From NCBI RefSeq assembly GCF_019039105.1, contig NZ_JAHPIV010000005.1, positions 62,001 to 126,000 of the forward strand: 64,000 nt of DNA, in the 5' to 3' direction. The notes beneath the pieces are model-generated. The model was not told the origin of the DNA and ran no database searches. It saw only the letters and a list, made by a program, of their open reading frames with translations. Both the position numbers and the translations under genes were made by a program. Source of the stretch: Desertibacillus haloalkaliphilus. Lineage in GTDB: Bacteria; Bacillota; Bacilli; Bacillales; KJ1-10-99. Below are positions 62,760-64,000 of the stretch, piece after piece; within the stretch, counting starts at the first letter, position 1, and each line of letters starts with the position of its first letter.

Positions 62760-63608
62760 ATGGACGCGATTAATTTAAATGATATTGTTTATGAATACCC
62801 AGATTCAACGAAGGCGGTGGATCGTTTATCTTTACAGATACCGATTGGGGCAAAAGTGGCGATCCTTGGACCAAATGGTGCTGGAAAATCGACATTACTA
62901 CATCATTTAAATGGCTTAAAACTCCCGCAGGAAGGTTCCGTTACGATTATGGGTGTACCGCTTACGAAAAAAACAGCAAAAACGATCCGGCAAAAAGTAG
63001 GCTTAGTGTTTCAAGATCCTGATGATCAAGTATTCTCAGGTTCAGTTTGGGAGGATGTCCAGTTTGGACCGAGGAATTTAGGCTTATCAGAAGAAGAAAT
63101 TCATGAGGTTTGTGAAGTTGCCTTGGGTTCTGTCGGTATGCGTGAGTTTAAGACAAAGGCGCCATATCATTTAAGTTATGGGCAAAAAAAACGAGTGGCG
63201 ATTGCGGGGATATTAGCGATGAAACCTGAAATTGTTATTTTGGATGAACCGATGGCCTACCTTGATCCAGTTGGCCAAGATGAAGTAGCTGGACTTTTAC
63301 AGGGGTTGCATTTTATGGGTAAAACGATCATTCTATCGACACATGATGTAGATTTTGCAGCCTCCTGGGCTGATCATATTATTCTGATGAGAGAAGGGAA
63401 GCTACTTGCTATGGGAGGACCAGATTTATTAGTTGATGAGGAATTAATAAGAAAGGCCAATTTACATTTACCGAGGATTGCACGCCTATTTCGGATGCTT
63501 CCGTCTTATGAGGCCGCAGAACTACCGAAGAATGAACAAGAAGCACTGCGCACATTAGAAGGGATGGTTAATGTTAACGAATGGCAGAGTGGTCGGTATG
63601 CAAAATAG
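62760..63608 (+). CDS. nikO: ECF-type nickel/cobalt transporter ATPase (NikO/CbiO)
   Basis: The product is 282 residues from the ATG at 62760, which follows CAGGAGGGG; an in-frame start 66 bases upstream has no ribosome site. Walker A is GPNGAGKST at about 37-45, Q-loop VFQDPDDQVFSG, signature LSYGQKKRV, Walker B VILDEPMAYLDP and H-loop STHDVD. The VFQDPDDQVF motif is typical of ECF ATPases. The partner subunits NikM and NikQ are encoded on the opposite strand 4 kb away. Confidence 0.88.
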   Translation: MDAINLNDIVYEYPDSTKAVDRLSLQIPIGAKVAILGPNGAGKSTLLHHLNGLKLPQEGSVTIMGVPLTKKTAKTIRQKVGLVFQDPDDQVFSGSVWEDVQFGPRNLGLSEEEIHEVCEVALGSVGMREFKTKAPYHLSYGQKKRVAIAGILAMKPEIVILDEPMAYLDPVGQDEVAGLLQGLHFMGKTIILSTHDVDFAASWADHIILMREGKLLAMGGPDLLVDEELIRKANLHLPRIARLFRMLPSYEAAELPKNEQEALRTLEGMVNVNEWQSGRYAK

Positions 63609-63639
63609 CCACACTCATTCCTCATCAACGTAAAAGATA

Positions 63640-63870
63640 TTAAACTTGTGCTTGAGCCTGATCGACAGCGTCTGGGTCGTTCGTTAAGTTAGCATTGTTA
63701 AATTGTAATGGACTGAAGTTGGCATCCCCTGGTTGCCCATAACCGACATTAAGTTTCGAGTTTGCTTGGTGTCCTTTATGAACAGCATGACCGAAGTTCA
63801 TTGAGGCATTGTTCGACGTTTGGTTAATCCTAATCCCAAGGATATTGTTCATATGTGTAAAGAATGTCAT
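63640..63870 (-). CDS. GerPA/GerPF-family spore germination protein
   Basis: The 76-residue product resembles the GerPA/GerPF family: NNILGIRINQTSNNASMNFG, then HKGHQANSKLNVG and a C-terminal DPDAVDQAQ stretch. These proteins allow germinants to cross the spore coat. The ATG at 63870 is two bases from AGGGGGCG; an ATG six codons in is an alternative. It marks the organism as a spore former. Confidence 0.82.
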   Translation of the reverse strand: MTFFTHMNNILGIRINQTSNNASMNFGHAVHKGHQANSKLNVGYGQPGDANFSPLQFNNANLTNDPDAVDQAQAQV

Positions 63871-64000
63871 CGCCCCCTAACTTTACTTTACTCTTTCATC
63901 GTATGTATCATTTGTAAGGATGTACCTATCTTTTAAAAATTTCTGGGTAAAACGTATAAAAGATAAGAAGTGGATATTCCCTAACCGTAACTCTTAATTG
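63871..64000. other. Right edge, no feature recognised
   Basis: An AT-rich stretch with no credible gene. It presumably holds the promoter of the GerP-like gene on the minus strand, but no clear boxes were found. Confidence 0.4.

Overview
The window looks like a chromosomal segment of a low-GC, spore-forming Bacillaceae, probably an alkaliphile or halotolerant relative of Bacillus. The grounds are strong AGGAGG-type ribosome sites, a GerPA/GerPF-family spore protein, a YppG-like protein, PbuG/GuaA preceded by guanine riboswitches, a c-di-AMP riboswitch ahead of ktrAB, and the B. subtilis-like order yeaC-yeaD-yebA-guaA-pbuG. No rRNA, tRNA, CRISPR array or intact insertion sequence was found.

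Layout. 1-2.7 kb: the tail of a membrane protein, a PLP decarboxylase and an SDR. 2.7-5.4 kb: c-di-AMP riboswitch and KtrAB potassium uptake. 5.4-10.3 kb: a GAF/PucR-type regulator, an M20 amidohydrolase and two membrane proteins. 10.4-12.8 kb: a purine-type NCS2 permease divergent from a LysR regulator. 13.1-15.4 kb: ahpCF with an unusual palindromic leader. 15.5-16.7 kb: PadR/DUF1700 operon. 16.9-17.9 kb: MsrAB fusion.

18.1-42.3 kb is the centre of interest. It holds two ROK/XylR-type repressors, uxaC, gnd, larC1, mgsA, tkt, an AraC regulator, a GPH symporter, three Gfo/Idh dehydrogenases with a TIM-barrel epimerase-like protein, an AEC transporter, a LarA homologue, a fructuronate-reductase-like SDR, larE, a gluconokinase, larB and larC2. 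Four XylR-like operators, mostly beside cre sites, precede uxaC, larC1, the symporter and larA. Read together they suggest a nickel-dependent hexuronate route: glucuronate -> fructuronate (UxaC) -> mannonate (SDR) -> gluconate (LarA-type C2 epimerase) -> 6-phosphogluconate (gluconokinase) -> ribulose-5-P (Gnd) -> transketolase. This would bypass mannonate dehydratase and the KDG/Entner-Doudoroff branch, none of whose genes is present in the window. The genes for the nickel-pincer cofactor (larB, larC in two separated pieces, larE) are interleaved with the pathway genes.

42.4-47.5 kb: a five-gene Opp/Nik-type ABC importer directly downstream of larC2, plausibly for nickel. 47.9-55.7 kb: yeaC-yeaD-yebA, guaA and pbuG, the last two each with a guanine riboswitch. 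55.8-63.6 kb: an ECF-type nickel importer (NikM, NikL-like, NikK-like, NikQ on the minus strand; NikO ATPase on the plus strand), small stress and spore proteins, and a ureohydrolase that resembles the Ni2+-dependent guanidine hydrolase GdmH. A tandem array of 52-bp hairpin repeats lies between that gene and nikO. Nickel handling therefore recurs across the right half of the window.

All functional assignments come from reading the sequence and from recalled family features; no database search was run.
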